DNA of 64,000 nt from Formosa sp030427735 (lineage in GTDB: Bacteria; Bacteroidota; Bacteroidia; Flavobacteriales; Flavobacteriaceae). The DNA is taken from the NCBI RefSeq assembly GCF_051200825.1, contig NZ_CP195158.1, forward strand, positions 496,001 through 560,000, given 5' to 3'. Positions 8,757 to 17,169 of the stretch are shown here, in pieces. Both the position numbers and the translations under genes were made by a program. The notes under the pieces were generated by a model. That model was not told where the DNA came from. It ran no database searches and saw only the letters and a program-made list of their open reading frames with translations. Position 1 is the stretch's first letter. Each line of letters starts with the position of its first letter.

Positions 8757-10259
8757 ATGGCAAATTATTTTAACACCTTATCATTAAGAAAACAATTAGA
8801 GCAATTATCGAAATGTCGTTTTATGGCATCTTCAGAATTTGAAGATGGAGTAAATGCGTTAAAAGGAAAGAAAATCGTTATTGTAGGATGTGGGGCACAA
8901 GGGTTAAACCAAGGTCTTAATATGAGAGATTCTGGTTTAGACATATCTTATGCTTTACGCGCAGCTGCAATTGAAGAAAAAAGAGCATCTTATGTAAACG
9001 CGACCGAGAATAATTTTAACGTAGGAACCTACGAAGATTTAATTCCAACTGCCGATGTGGTGTTAAATTTAACTCCAGATAAACAACATACTAATGTAGT
9101 AAATACAGTAATGCCTTTAATGAAGAAAGGAGCAACATTATCGTATTCTCACGGATTTAATATTGTAGAAGAAGGTACACAAGTACGTGAAGATTTAACG
9201 GTTATAATGGTAGCGCCAAAATGTCCTGGAACAGAAGTGCGCGAAGAGTATAAGCGTGGGTTTGGAGTGCCAACATTAATAGCGGTGCATCCAGAAAACG
9301 ATCCAGAAGGTAAAGGTTTAGCACAAGCAAAAGCTTATGCTGTGGCTACTGGAGGTGATAGAGCTGGAGTTTTGGAATCGTCTTTCGTTGCTGAGGTAAA
9401 AAGTGATTTAATGGGAGAACAAACCATATTATGTGGGGTGTTACAAACCGGATCTATTTTATGTTTCGATAAAATGGTTGAAGAAGGTGTAGAGCCTGGT
9501 TATGCTGCAAAATTAATTCAGTATGGTTGGGAAACTGTTACCGAAGCTTTAAAACATGGTGGTATTACAACTATGATGGACAGATTGTCTAATCCTGCTA
9601 AAATAAAAGCGTATAAATTGTCTGAAGAATTGAAAGACATTATGCGTCCGTTATTCGAAAAGCACATGGATGATATTATCTCTGGACATTTTTCTAAAAC
9701 CATGATGGAAGACTGGGCTAACGACGATGTTAACCTATTAACTTGGAGAGCGGCTACAGGCGAAACAGCTTTCGAAAAAACGAAGTTGACTTCAGAAAAA
9801 ATCTCAGAACAGGAGTATTTCGATAATGGAGTATTAATGATTGCTTTTGTTAAATCTGGTGTGGAATTAGCTTTCGAGACTATGGTAAGCGCTGGAATTA
9901 TTGAAGAGTCTGCTTATTACGAATCATTACACGAATTGCCGTTAATTGCAAATACAATTGCAAGAAAGAAATTATACGAAATGAACCGCGTAATTTCTGA
10001 TACAGCAGAATATGGTTGTTATTTATTCGATCATGCAGCGAAGCCTTTATTGAAAGATTTTATGAAAGGCATTAAAACCGATGTTATAGGAAAGCCTTTT
10101 GCAACTTCTAATGCGGTAGATAATATTGAATTAATTGCGGTTAACGATGCGATTAGAAATCACCCAATCGAAGCAGTAGGGAAAACCCTAAGAACAGCCA
10201 TGACAGCAATGAAAACAATAAAGACAGAAGTAGAAGAAGAAGCTTCTGTATTAGCTTAA
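8757..10259 (+). CDS. ilvC: ketol-acid reductoisomerase, class II (long form)
   Basis: NADPH- and Mg-dependent isomerisation and reduction of acetolactate and acetohydroxybutyrate. At 500 residues this is the long class II form with a duplicated knotted domain, not the roughly 330-residue class I. The Rossmann motif GCGAQG is at residues 44-49. It is in tight operon spacing with ilvN and ilvA. Confidence 0.96.
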   Translation: MANYFNTLSLRKQLEQLSKCRFMASSEFEDGVNALKGKKIVIVGCGAQGLNQGLNMRDSGLDISYALRAAAIEEKRASYVNATENNFNVGTYEDLIPTADVVLNLTPDKQHTNVVNTVMPLMKKGATLSYSHGFNIVEEGTQVREDLTVIMVAPKCPGTEVREEYKRGFGVPTLIAVHPENDPEGKGLAQAKAYAVATGGDRAGVLESSFVAEVKSDLMGEQTILCGVLQTGSILCFDKMVEEGVEPGYAAKLIQYGWETVTEALKHGGITTMMDRLSNPAKIKAYKLSEELKDIMRPLFEKHMDDIISGHFSKTMMEDWANDDVNLLTWRAATGETAFEKTKLTSEKISEQEYFDNGVLMIAFVKSGVELAFETMVSAGIIEESAYYESLHELPLIANTIARKKLYEMNRVISDTAEYGCYLFDHAAKPLLKDFMKGIKTDVIGKPFATSNAVDNIELIAVNDAIRNHPIEAVGKTLRTAMTAMKTIKTEVEEEASVLA

Positions 10260-10268
10260 TTGTAATAG

Positions 10269-11534
10269 ATGCAAACAGATAGTACAACATATTATCCGAG
10301 TTTAAAAGCAGTACAAGCAGCAGCCGAACGTTTAAAATCGGTTGCTGTTTTAACACCTTTGGTGCAAAACTTACAATATTCAAAACGATTTCAAGCGAAC
10401 GTTTTGCTAAAGCGTGAAGATTTGCAGTTGGTAAGATCGTACAAAATTCGTGGTGCTTATAATAGAATATCTTCTTTAAGTGCCAACCAAATGGAAAACG
10501 GAATTGTATGTGCTAGCGCAGGCAATCATGCGCAAGGTGTGGCCTTGTCTTGTAAATTATTAAAAATTAAAGGCACTATTTTTATGCCGTCTCCAACGCC
10601 TAATCAGAAAATTGAACAGGTAAAAATGTTTGGAGAAGAGTATACAAATATTGTTTTGGTAGGCGATACTTACGACGATGCTTATCATGCGGCCATGTTG
10701 GAGTGCGAGCGTTTAAATAAAACGTTTATTCATCCGTTTAACGATAAAGAAGTTATAGAGGGGCAAGCTACTATTGGTCTCGAAATTTTAAGTCAGACCG
10801 ATTGTCCTTTGGATTATGTTTTTGTTCCTGTAGGCGGTGGCGGATTAGCTTCAGGGCTGTCTACTGTCTTTAAACAATTGTCTCCAAACACCAAGATTAT
10901 AGGGGTAGAGCCTTTAGGTGCCCCATCGATGTCTACTTCTATTAAAAACGGACATAATACCGAATTAAAAACGATAGAAAATTTTGTTGACGGAGCTGCC
11001 GTTAAAAAAGTTGGCGATAGAACTTTTTCTATTTGTCAGTCTACTTTGCACGATATGATTACGGTTCCCGAAGGCAAAATTTGCGAAACCATATTGGAAT
11101 TGTATAATAAGGATGCCATTGTTGTAGAACCAGCAGGTGCCTTGAGTATTGCTGCATTAGATTTTTATGCCGACGAGATTAAAGGTAAAAATGTAGTGTG
11201 TGTAGTAAGTGGGAGTAATAACGACATTACAAGAACTGCGGAAATTAAAGAACGCGCCTTATTGTACTCTAATCTAAAGCATTATTTTATAGTAAAATTC
11301 CCGCAACGCGCAGGAGCTTTAAAAGAGTTTGTAGCCGAAATTTTAGGGCCGAACGACGATATTACATATTTTCAATACACCAAAAAAACAAACCGAGAAA
11401 ACGGATCTGCTGTAGTTGGTATCGAATTAAAATCGGCTGCCGATTTAGAGCCGTTAATGACCAAAATGAAACTGAAAAACTTTTATGGTGATTATATAAA
11501 CGACAAGCCAGATTTATTTCAGTTTTTAGTGTGA
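10269..11534 (+). CDS. ilvA: threonine ammonia-lyase (threonine deaminase)
   Basis: PLP enzyme that makes 2-oxobutanoate from threonine and so commits carbon to isoleucine. The PLP lysine is Lys59 in RSYKIRGAYNR, and the glycine-rich phosphate loop VGGGGLASG is visible. At 421 residues it has one C-terminal ACT-like regulatory segment rather than the two of E. coli IlvA (about 514 residues). It is the last gene of the ilv operon. Confidence 0.95.
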   Translation: MQTDSTTYYPSLKAVQAAAERLKSVAVLTPLVQNLQYSKRFQANVLLKREDLQLVRSYKIRGAYNRISSLSANQMENGIVCASAGNHAQGVALSCKLLKIKGTIFMPSPTPNQKIEQVKMFGEEYTNIVLVGDTYDDAYHAAMLECERLNKTFIHPFNDKEVIEGQATIGLEILSQTDCPLDYVFVPVGGGGLASGLSTVFKQLSPNTKIIGVEPLGAPSMSTSIKNGHNTELKTIENFVDGAAVKKVGDRTFSICQSTLHDMITVPEGKICETILELYNKDAIVVEPAGALSIAALDFYADEIKGKNVVCVVSGSNNDITRTAEIKERALLYSNLKHYFIVKFPQRAGALKEFVAEILGPNDDITYFQYTKKTNRENGSAVVGIELKSAADLEPLMTKMKLKNFYGDYINDKPDLFQFLV

Positions 11535-11592
11535 TTTTAACTATTTCTTAATCAATAAATTATAATTGCATGTTAACTTTATACATGTAATT

Positions 11593-11612
11593 TTAATGCT
11601 ACTAAGCATTAA
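11593..11612. promoter_or_regulatory. inverted repeat upstream of gapN-like gene
   Basis: TTAATGC and GCATTAA are perfect 7-bp arms separated by TACTAA, 13 bp before the ATG at 11626. A second, looser repeat (CATGT...ACATG) lies at about 11569-11587. The symmetry suggests an operator or 5' hairpin. No known regulator consensus is recognised. Confidence 0.35.
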
Positions 11613-11625
11613 TTAACCACCAAAT

Positions 11626-13218
11626 ATGAATACATCGTTTCTAGAAATTCCAGAACAGTATCAAATTACAACAACCATACAACAAAACACCTATTTGGTA
11701 GGTGGTGAGTTAAAAACATGGTCTGGAGAAATGGCCAATGTTTATTCTTCTATTTCATCTACAAAACAATATGCTCCCACACTATTGGGGCAAATTCCTC
11801 AGTTAGGAAAAAAAGAAGCCTTGGAGGCATTAGAGGCTGCTGGAGAGGCGTACGGAAAAGGGCAAGGCGAATGGCCAACCATGAAAGTGATAGATCGTAT
11901 TGCCTGTATGCAAAAGTTTGTTTCGCAAATGAAAACCAAGCGCGAAGAGATCGTGAAATTGTTGATGTGGGAAATTGGGAAAAATTTACCCGATTCTGAA
12001 AAAGAATTCGACAGAACGGTAGACTATATTTACGATACCATTGAAGAATATAAACAGTTAGACCGCGATAATGCTAAGTTCGAAAAGCAAGATGGCGTTT
12101 ATGCGCATATACGACGAGGCCCTTTGGGTATTGTTTTGTGTTTGGGGCCGTACAACTATCCGTTAAACGAAACGTTTGCTTTGTTAATCCCGGCCATAAT
12201 TATGGGGAATACAGTTATTTTTAAACCAGCTAAACATGGCGTGTTGTTAATGACACCGTTATTGGAAGCTTTTAAAAATAGTTTTCCGCCAGGCGTGGTT
12301 AATATTATTTATGGTCGTGGTCGTGTAGTTGCTACCCCTATTATGGAAGCAGGTCGCGTAGATGTTTTGGCCTTAATAGGAAATAGTAAATCGGCAAATG
12401 CACTACAAGATAGTCATCCTAGACAAAACAGATTGCGTTTAGTATTAGGGTTAGAAGCTAAAAATCCAGCCATAATTTTACCAGACGCCGATTTAGATTT
12501 AACAATAGATGAGTGTATCGCCGGAACCTTATCGTTTAATGGGCAACGTTGTACAGCATTAAAAGTATTGTATGTACACGAAAATATTAGGGAAGCGTTT
12601 AATAAACGATTTGCCGAACGTGTTGATGCGTTGCAATTTGGTAACCCTTGGGATAAAGGCGCTAAATTAACGCCATTGCCAGAACCCGATAAACCAGCTT
12701 ATATTCAAGAATTAATAGACGATGCATTAAATCACGGGGCTTCGGTTTTAAATAAAAAAGGCGGTAAAACGGTAGAGAATTATATTTTTCCAGCTGTGCT
12801 GTATCCCGTAAATAAAAACATGAAAGTTTTTCAGGAAGAGCAGTTTGGTCCTGTAGTTCCGGTACTTTCTTTTAAAGATATAGAAGAGCCGTTAAGCGAT
12901 ATAGCCGATTCTAATTATGGGCAGCAGGTGAGTGTATTTGGGCAAAATACGCAGGCTTTAGCGCCATTAATAGATACTTTGGTAAATTTAGTTTGTCGTG
13001 TTAATTTAAATAGTTCTTGTCAACGAGGTCCAGATGTGTATCCGTTTACCGGCAGAAAAGACTCTGCCGTTGGGACTCTAAGTGTACACGATGCCTTGCG
13101 ATCGTTTTCTATTAGAACCTTTGTGGCTTCTAAAGATAATGCCTATAATAATGCGATATTAAAGGAGTTGCTAGATACGAAAGCTTCAAACTTTATTAGC
13201 ACCGATTATATATTATAA
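11626..13218 (+). CDS. gapN: NADP-dependent glyceraldehyde-3-phosphate dehydrogenase-like ALDH
   Basis: A 530-residue aldehyde dehydrogenase superfamily enzyme. Glu277 (GLEAKNPAI) and the catalytic Cys309 (FNGQRCTALK) are in place, and GPYNYPLNE near 174 is the usual cofactor-domain loop. The overall pattern, including the C-terminal NSSCQRGPDVYPFTGRKDS stretch, is that of non-phosphorylating GAPDH (GapN), which yields 3-phosphoglycerate and NADPH. Substrate specificity is inferred. It lies alone between the ilv and arg operons and may supply NADPH for biosynthesis. Confidence 0.85.
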   Translation: MNTSFLEIPEQYQITTTIQQNTYLVGGELKTWSGEMANVYSSISSTKQYAPTLLGQIPQLGKKEALEALEAAGEAYGKGQGEWPTMKVIDRIACMQKFVSQMKTKREEIVKLLMWEIGKNLPDSEKEFDRTVDYIYDTIEEYKQLDRDNAKFEKQDGVYAHIRRGPLGIVLCLGPYNYPLNETFALLIPAIIMGNTVIFKPAKHGVLLMTPLLEAFKNSFPPGVVNIIYGRGRVVATPIMEAGRVDVLALIGNSKSANALQDSHPRQNRLRLVLGLEAKNPAIILPDADLDLTIDECIAGTLSFNGQRCTALKVLYVHENIREAFNKRFAERVDALQFGNPWDKGAKLTPLPEPDKPAYIQELIDDALNHGASVLNKKGGKTVENYIFPAVLYPVNKNMKVFQEEQFGPVVPVLSFKDIEEPLSDIADSNYGQQVSVFGQNTQALAPLIDTLVNLVCRVNLNSSCQRGPDVYPFTGRKDSAVGTLSVHDALRSFSIRTFVASKDNAYNNAILKELLDTKASNFISTDYIL

Positions 13219-13236
13219 AAAAAATTAAAAAGTTAA

Positions 13237-13265
13237 TTGATTTATTGAATAAAATTGTACATTTG
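13237..13265 (+). promoter_or_regulatory. predicted arg operon promoter
   Basis: TTG at 13237-13239, an 18-nt spacer and a perfect TAnnTTTG box (TACATTTG, 13258-13265). Transcription would start near 13270, which is the A of the mini-ORF's ATG, leaving about 305 nt of leader before the first large gene. Confidence 0.55.
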
Positions 13266-13269
13266 ATAT

Positions 13270-13344
13270 ATGATTCTAATAAAAAATAAAATACGTCCAT
13301 CAAGTCCCGCAATTGCATTGCGCCGACGCCGCAGTGCACACTAA
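13270..13344 (+). CDS. candidate Arg-rich leader peptide
   Basis: A 24-codon ORF whose codons 18-21 are four consecutive arginines (CGC CGA CGC CGC), with another Arg at codon 9, directly upstream of the arginine operon. The Arg codons lie inside a 9-bp hairpin (13314-13322 with 13330-13338, loop 7 nt). Its ATG coincides with the predicted transcription start, so it would have to be translated leaderless. No clear terminator is linked to it. The context is suggestive, but translation is unproven. Confidence 0.45.
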   Translation: MILIKNKIRPSSPAIALRRRRSAH

Positions 13345-13387
13345 TCTACAAGAGTTGTTCGCCTGAATACGTATTTCTATTTTTTTT
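13289..13387 (+). ncRNA. possible structured arg leader RNA
   Basis: AAATACGT (13289-13296) is perfectly complementary to ACGTATTT (13369-13376), which is followed four bases later by eight Ts (13380-13387). Inside this 8-bp closing stem is the strong 9-bp hairpin 13314-13338 and a weak ACAA/TTGT stem (13348-13358). The layout resembles a multi-stem cis-regulatory RNA. No known Rfam family is recognised. Confidence 0.35.
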
Positions 13388-13574
13388 ACTTTGATTACAT
13401 CACAATTTACATTTTACACACAAAATTTAGTTATTTTAAATAGTAACAGTTTTTCGTTACGCCCTATTTTATTTCGCCGCCCGTAAGGGTGAGTTTTAAT
13501 TTAGGAACTTTAGGTGTGTCCAGTTCTACTTTCAGTACAATCTTTTTTAACTTTTTTAATTTAAAATCAAAACA

Positions 13575-14192
13575 ATGGAAATTGTTATTGCTGACAAAAC
13601 GCATAGTATTTATGCAGATATTATTTGTGAAACGATTGCAGAATCTGCTCGTGTAAGAGGGACAGGAATTGCGAAACGTTCTCCCGAATATATTATGACA
13701 AAAATGGAGAATGGAAATGCCGTAATCGCTATAGAAGACGGTAAGTTTGCTGGATTTTGTTATATAGAAGCCTGGGGCCATGGTAAATTTGTTGCCAACT
13801 CGGGGCTAATAGTACATCCTGATTTTAGAAACAGAGGGTTAGCAAAAGAAATCAAACATAAAATTTTTAACCATTCTAGAACCAAATTCCCTAATGCTAA
13901 AATCTTTAGTATTACAACAGGATTAGCGGTTATGAAAATGAATAGCGACTTGGGCTATAAACCTGTAACGTTTTCAGAATTAACAGACGATCAGACCTTC
14001 TGGAAAGGCTGCCAAACTTGTAAAAATTACGATGTTTTACAGCGTACCGAACAAAAAATGTGTTTGTGTACCGGCATGCTTTACGATCCAGATAAGCAAC
14101 CTCCTAAAGATCATAAACCAATTAAGTCTAAGGTGTTTAGGCGTTTAAAAAGCATTAAGGAACATTTGTTTTTAAAAAAAGAAAATAAGTAA
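13575..14192 (+). CDS. GNAT N-acetyltransferase of the arginine operon
   Basis: A 205-residue GNAT-fold protein, first gene of the arginine operon. The acyl-CoA loop is visible as HPDFRNRGLAKEI at about residues 78-90. A C-terminal extension carries CQTC and a downstream CLC at about residues 149-173, a possible metal site. No other N-acetylglutamate synthase (argA) or argJ is in the operon, so it is the natural candidate for making N-acetyl- or N-succinyl-glutamate; this is inferred from position only. It ends 2 bp before argG. Confidence 0.8.
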   Translation: MEIVIADKTHSIYADIICETIAESARVRGTGIAKRSPEYIMTKMENGNAVIAIEDGKFAGFCYIEAWGHGKFVANSGLIVHPDFRNRGLAKEIKHKIFNHSRTKFPNAKIFSITTGLAVMKMNSDLGYKPVTFSELTDDQTFWKGCQTCKNYDVLQRTEQKMCLCTGMLYDPDKQPPKDHKPIKSKVFRRLKSIKEHLFLKKENK

Positions 14193-14194
14193 AA

Positions 14195-15382
14195 ATGAAA
14201 AAATTAGTTTTAGCCTATAGTGGCGGTTTAGATACATCGTATTGTGCAGTACACTTAACAAAAGATAAAGGGTTTGATGTCCATGCGGTAAGTGTAAATA
14301 CAGGAGGTTTTACTTCTGAAGAAATTGCAAAAATAGAGAGTAATGCATATAAAATGGGGGTGTCTACTTACGTAAATATAGATGCCGTAGCTACATTTTA
14401 TAATAAAGTAGTTAAATATTTAATTTTTGGTAACGTATTAAAAAATAACACTTATCCATTATCTGTAAGTGCAGAACGTATCATTCAAGCTATCGAAATT
14501 ATAGAGTACGCCAAAAGTATAGGGGCTAAATATATAGCACACGGAAGTACTGGTGCAGGAAACGATCAAGTGCGTTTCGATATGATTTTTCAAACGCTCG
14601 CTCCAGAGATAGAAATCATTACACCTATTAGAGATCAAAAATTAGCACGACAAACAGAAATAGATTATTTGGTGGCTAATGGTGTAGACATGTCTTGGGA
14701 AAAAGCCAAATATTCGGTAAATAAAGGACTTTGGGGCACAAGCGTTGGGGGTGAAGAAACCTTAACATCCGAAAAGCCATTACCAGAACATGCTTATCCA
14801 TCGCAATTAGAAAAAACAGATTCAGAAAAAGTAACTTTAACTTTTAATAAAGGCGAATTTGTAGCTTTAAACGGCGAGCAAAATGCTCCCGAAAAAAACA
14901 TTGAAGCTTTAAATACTCTGGCGTCTAAATTTGCTATAGGCAGAGATATTCATGTAGGAGATACCATAGTGGGGATTAAAGGTCGTGTTGGTTTTGAAGC
15001 TGCAGCTGCATTAATTACAGTAAAAGCGCATCATTTATTAGAAAAGCATACCCTTACCAAATGGCAAATGCAGCATAAAGATTATTTATCTAGTTTTTAT
15101 GGGATGCATTTACACGAGGGACAATTTTTAGATCCTGTAATGCGTAACATGGAGGCGTTTTTAGAAAGCAGCCAAGAACATGTTAGTGGCGATGTCGTGG
15201 TAACCTTAAAACCATATCATTTTTCTTTAGATGGCATCTCGTCTAATCACGATTTAATGAAATCAAACTTTGCAAGTTATGGCGAAGAGAACAAAGGTTG
15301 GACGGCCGATGAAGCTAAAGGATTTATAAAGATTATAGGAAATCAAAATAAAATTTATCATCAAGTAAACAATAAATCATGA
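14195..15382 (+). CDS. argG: argininosuccinate synthase
   Basis: Joins citrulline and aspartate at the cost of ATP. The N-terminal PP-loop AYSGGLDTSYC (residues 8-18) is diagnostic, and the 395 residues match the family length. The stop codon overlaps the argC start by 4 bp (ATGA), which points to translational coupling. Confidence 0.96.
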   Translation: MKKLVLAYSGGLDTSYCAVHLTKDKGFDVHAVSVNTGGFTSEEIAKIESNAYKMGVSTYVNIDAVATFYNKVVKYLIFGNVLKNNTYPLSVSAERIIQAIEIIEYAKSIGAKYIAHGSTGAGNDQVRFDMIFQTLAPEIEIITPIRDQKLARQTEIDYLVANGVDMSWEKAKYSVNKGLWGTSVGGEETLTSEKPLPEHAYPSQLEKTDSEKVTLTFNKGEFVALNGEQNAPEKNIEALNTLASKFAIGRDIHVGDTIVGIKGRVGFEAAAALITVKAHHLLEKHTLTKWQMQHKDYLSSFYGMHLHEGQFLDPVMRNMEAFLESSQEHVSGDVVVTLKPYHFSLDGISSNHDLMKSNFASYGEENKGWTADEAKGFIKIIGNQNKIYHQVNNKS

Positions 15383-16356
15383 TACAAGCAGGCATTGTTG
15401 GAGGGGCAGGGTATACAGCAGGAGAATTAATAAGAATACTCATGTACCATCCACAAGTAAATATTAATTTTATTTATAGTACCTCTAATGCAGGAAATCC
15501 TGTGTCTAAAGTGCATCAAGATTTAATTGGTAGTACCAATTTACAATTTACCAATACCATTAATGCCGAGGTAGATGTCTTGTTTTTATGTTTAGGACAT
15601 GGCAATTCTACGGCGTTTTTAGAGAATAATAGTTTTTCTGATTCAACTAAAATCATCGATTTAAGTAACGATTTTAGATTGGAAGCCGATGCGAATTTTT
15701 TAGGAAAACAATTTGTGTATGGTCTTCCAGAGCTGAATAAAGATGCGATTAAACAAGCCAATTACCTAGCTAATCCTGGCTGTTTTGCAACTGCCATTCA
15801 GTTGGCCTTGTTGCCTTTAGCGGCCAATAAAAAGTTTAAAAACGACATTCATATTAATGCTGTTACCGGAGCTACCGGAGCAGGAACGTCGTTGTCGGCA
15901 ACAACACATTTTACTTGGCGCGACAATAATTTTTCGTATTACAAACCTTTTACGCATCAGCATTTGGGAGAGATTAATCAGTCGGTAAAGCAATTACAGG
16001 GAGATTTTGATTCCGAAATTATTTTTATGCCAAATCGCGGCGATTTTTCAAGAGGAATTTTCGCTACCGCATATACAAACTTTGATGGCACTTTAGAGGA
16101 AGCCCAAGCCTTGTATAAAGACTTTTATAAGGATGCAGAATTTACTGTGGTTTCAGACGATAATATTCATTTAAAGCAGGTGGTAAATACCAATAAATGT
16201 ATCCTGCATTTGCATAAACATAATAATAAATTGTTGATAACAAGTGTTATCGATAACTTGCTTAAAGGTGCTTCTGGTCAAGCTGTTCAGAATATGAATT
16301 TAATGTTTGGTTTTAACGAAGGCGAAGGATTACAATTAAAAGCAAGCTATTTTTAA
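15379..16356 (+). CDS. argC: N-acetyl-gamma-glutamyl-phosphate reductase
   Basis: NADPH-dependent reduction of acyl-glutamyl phosphate to the semialdehyde. The N-terminal GGAGYTAGELIRIL is the nucleotide-binding loop. The catalytic cysteine lies in NPGCFATAIQL at about residue 134. Its 325 residues fit the family. In a succinyl variant of the pathway the substrate would be the N-succinyl form. Confidence 0.96.
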   Translation: MIQAGIVGGAGYTAGELIRILMYHPQVNINFIYSTSNAGNPVSKVHQDLIGSTNLQFTNTINAEVDVLFLCLGHGNSTAFLENNSFSDSTKIIDLSNDFRLEADANFLGKQFVYGLPELNKDAIKQANYLANPGCFATAIQLALLPLAANKKFKNDIHINAVTGATGAGTSLSATTHFTWRDNNFSYYKPFTHQHLGEINQSVKQLQGDFDSEIIFMPNRGDFSRGIFATAYTNFDGTLEEAQALYKDFYKDAEFTVVSDDNIHLKQVVNTNKCILHLHKHNNKLLITSVIDNLLKGASGQAVQNMNLMFGFNEGEGLQLKASYF

Positions 16357-16368
16357 AACCATAACCAT

Positions 16369-17169
16369 ATGAAAATTGCTATTATAGGAACAGGAAATTT
16401 AGGATATTCTATTGCGAAAGGTTTAATAACCAACAACGCCATTACAACACTGTATTTAACAAAAAGAAATGTACAGGCTTTAGAAGAATTTCAGGGTTAT
16501 CCTAATGTGACCATTACAAGCGATAATGTGCTAGCTGTGCAACAGTCAGATATTTTAATTTTTGCAGTACAACCGGCTCATTTCGAAAAGGTGTTAGAGC
16601 AAATTGCACCTTATTTAACCGAAAAGCATGTGCTTATTTCTACAATTACAGGATTTTTAATTCCTAAGATAGAAAGTATTGTAGGCGAAAACCAGTTTAT
16701 TATTAGAGCCATGCCTAATACCGCTATTGCTGTAGGGAAATCTATGACCTGCTTATGTAGTAACGAAGCAGGACAAAAACGAATTAAAATTGCAGAAGCT
16801 ATTTTTAATCGTTTAGGACATTCGTTATGTATTCCAGAAAATCAAATGCAAGCCGCAACAGTAGTTTGTGCCAGCGGTATTGCTTTTTGGATGCGTTTAA
16901 TAAGAGCGACTACTCAAGCCGCTATTCAATTAGGCTTCGATGCCGAAGTTGCTCAAGAATTATCTATGCATACTTGCGAAGGTGCTGCCAATTTATTAAT
17001 ACACAGTGGCAGTCATCCAGAAGAAGAAATAGATAAGGTAACAACGCCTAAAGGTTGTACTATTGAAGGCTTAAACGAAATGGAGCACAAGGGGCTAAGT
17101 TCGTCTTTAATTCAAGGTATGGTCGCGTCGTATAATAAAATTACTAATATTAAAAAGGATCAGATATGA
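16369..17169 (+). CDS. proC: pyrroline-5-carboxylate reductase
   Basis: Last step of proline synthesis. GTGNLGYSIAKGL (residues 7-19) is the NAD(P)-binding loop, and the C-terminal segment with VTTPKGCTIEGL (about 223-234) is the family signature. The 266 residues match ProC. Placement between argC and argD ties proline to arginine supply through shared intermediates. It overlaps argD by 4 bp. Confidence 0.95.
   Translation: MKIAIIGTGNLGYSIAKGLITNNAITTLYLTKRNVQALEEFQGYPNVTITSDNVLAVQQSDILIFAVQPAHFEKVLEQIAPYLTEKHVLISTITGFLIPKIESIVGENQFIIRAMPNTAIAVGKSMTCLCSNEAGQKRIKIAEAIFNRLGHSLCIPENQMQAATVVCASGIAFWMRLIRATTQAAIQLGFDAEVAQELSMHTCEGAANLLIHSGSHPEEEIDKVTTPKGCTIEGLNEMEHKGLSSSLIQGMVASYNKITNIKKDQI

Larger units (their letters stand above)
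13219..13574 (+). promoter_or_regulatory. arg operon leader region
   Basis: This 356-bp gap before the arginine genes holds a near-consensus promoter (13237-13265), an Arg-rich mini-ORF (13270-13344), a strong GC-rich hairpin (13314-13338), a T-run (13380-13387) and further pairings near 13443-13491. Two alternative stems there, CGCCCT 13460-13465 or CGCCC 13478-13482, compete for the same AGGGTG at 13486-13491. No clear intrinsic terminator with adjacent T-run was found. Confidence 0.6.

Noticed and set aside
13456..13500. Terminator in the arg leader
   Set aside because: Alternative stems (CGCCCT or CGCCC with AGGGTG) exist but are followed only by TTTTAATTT; too weak to call an intrinsic terminator.
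13464..13781. 105-codon minus-strand frame across the arg leader
   Set aside because: It runs antisense into the GNAT gene, and its composition looks like a shadow of that gene.
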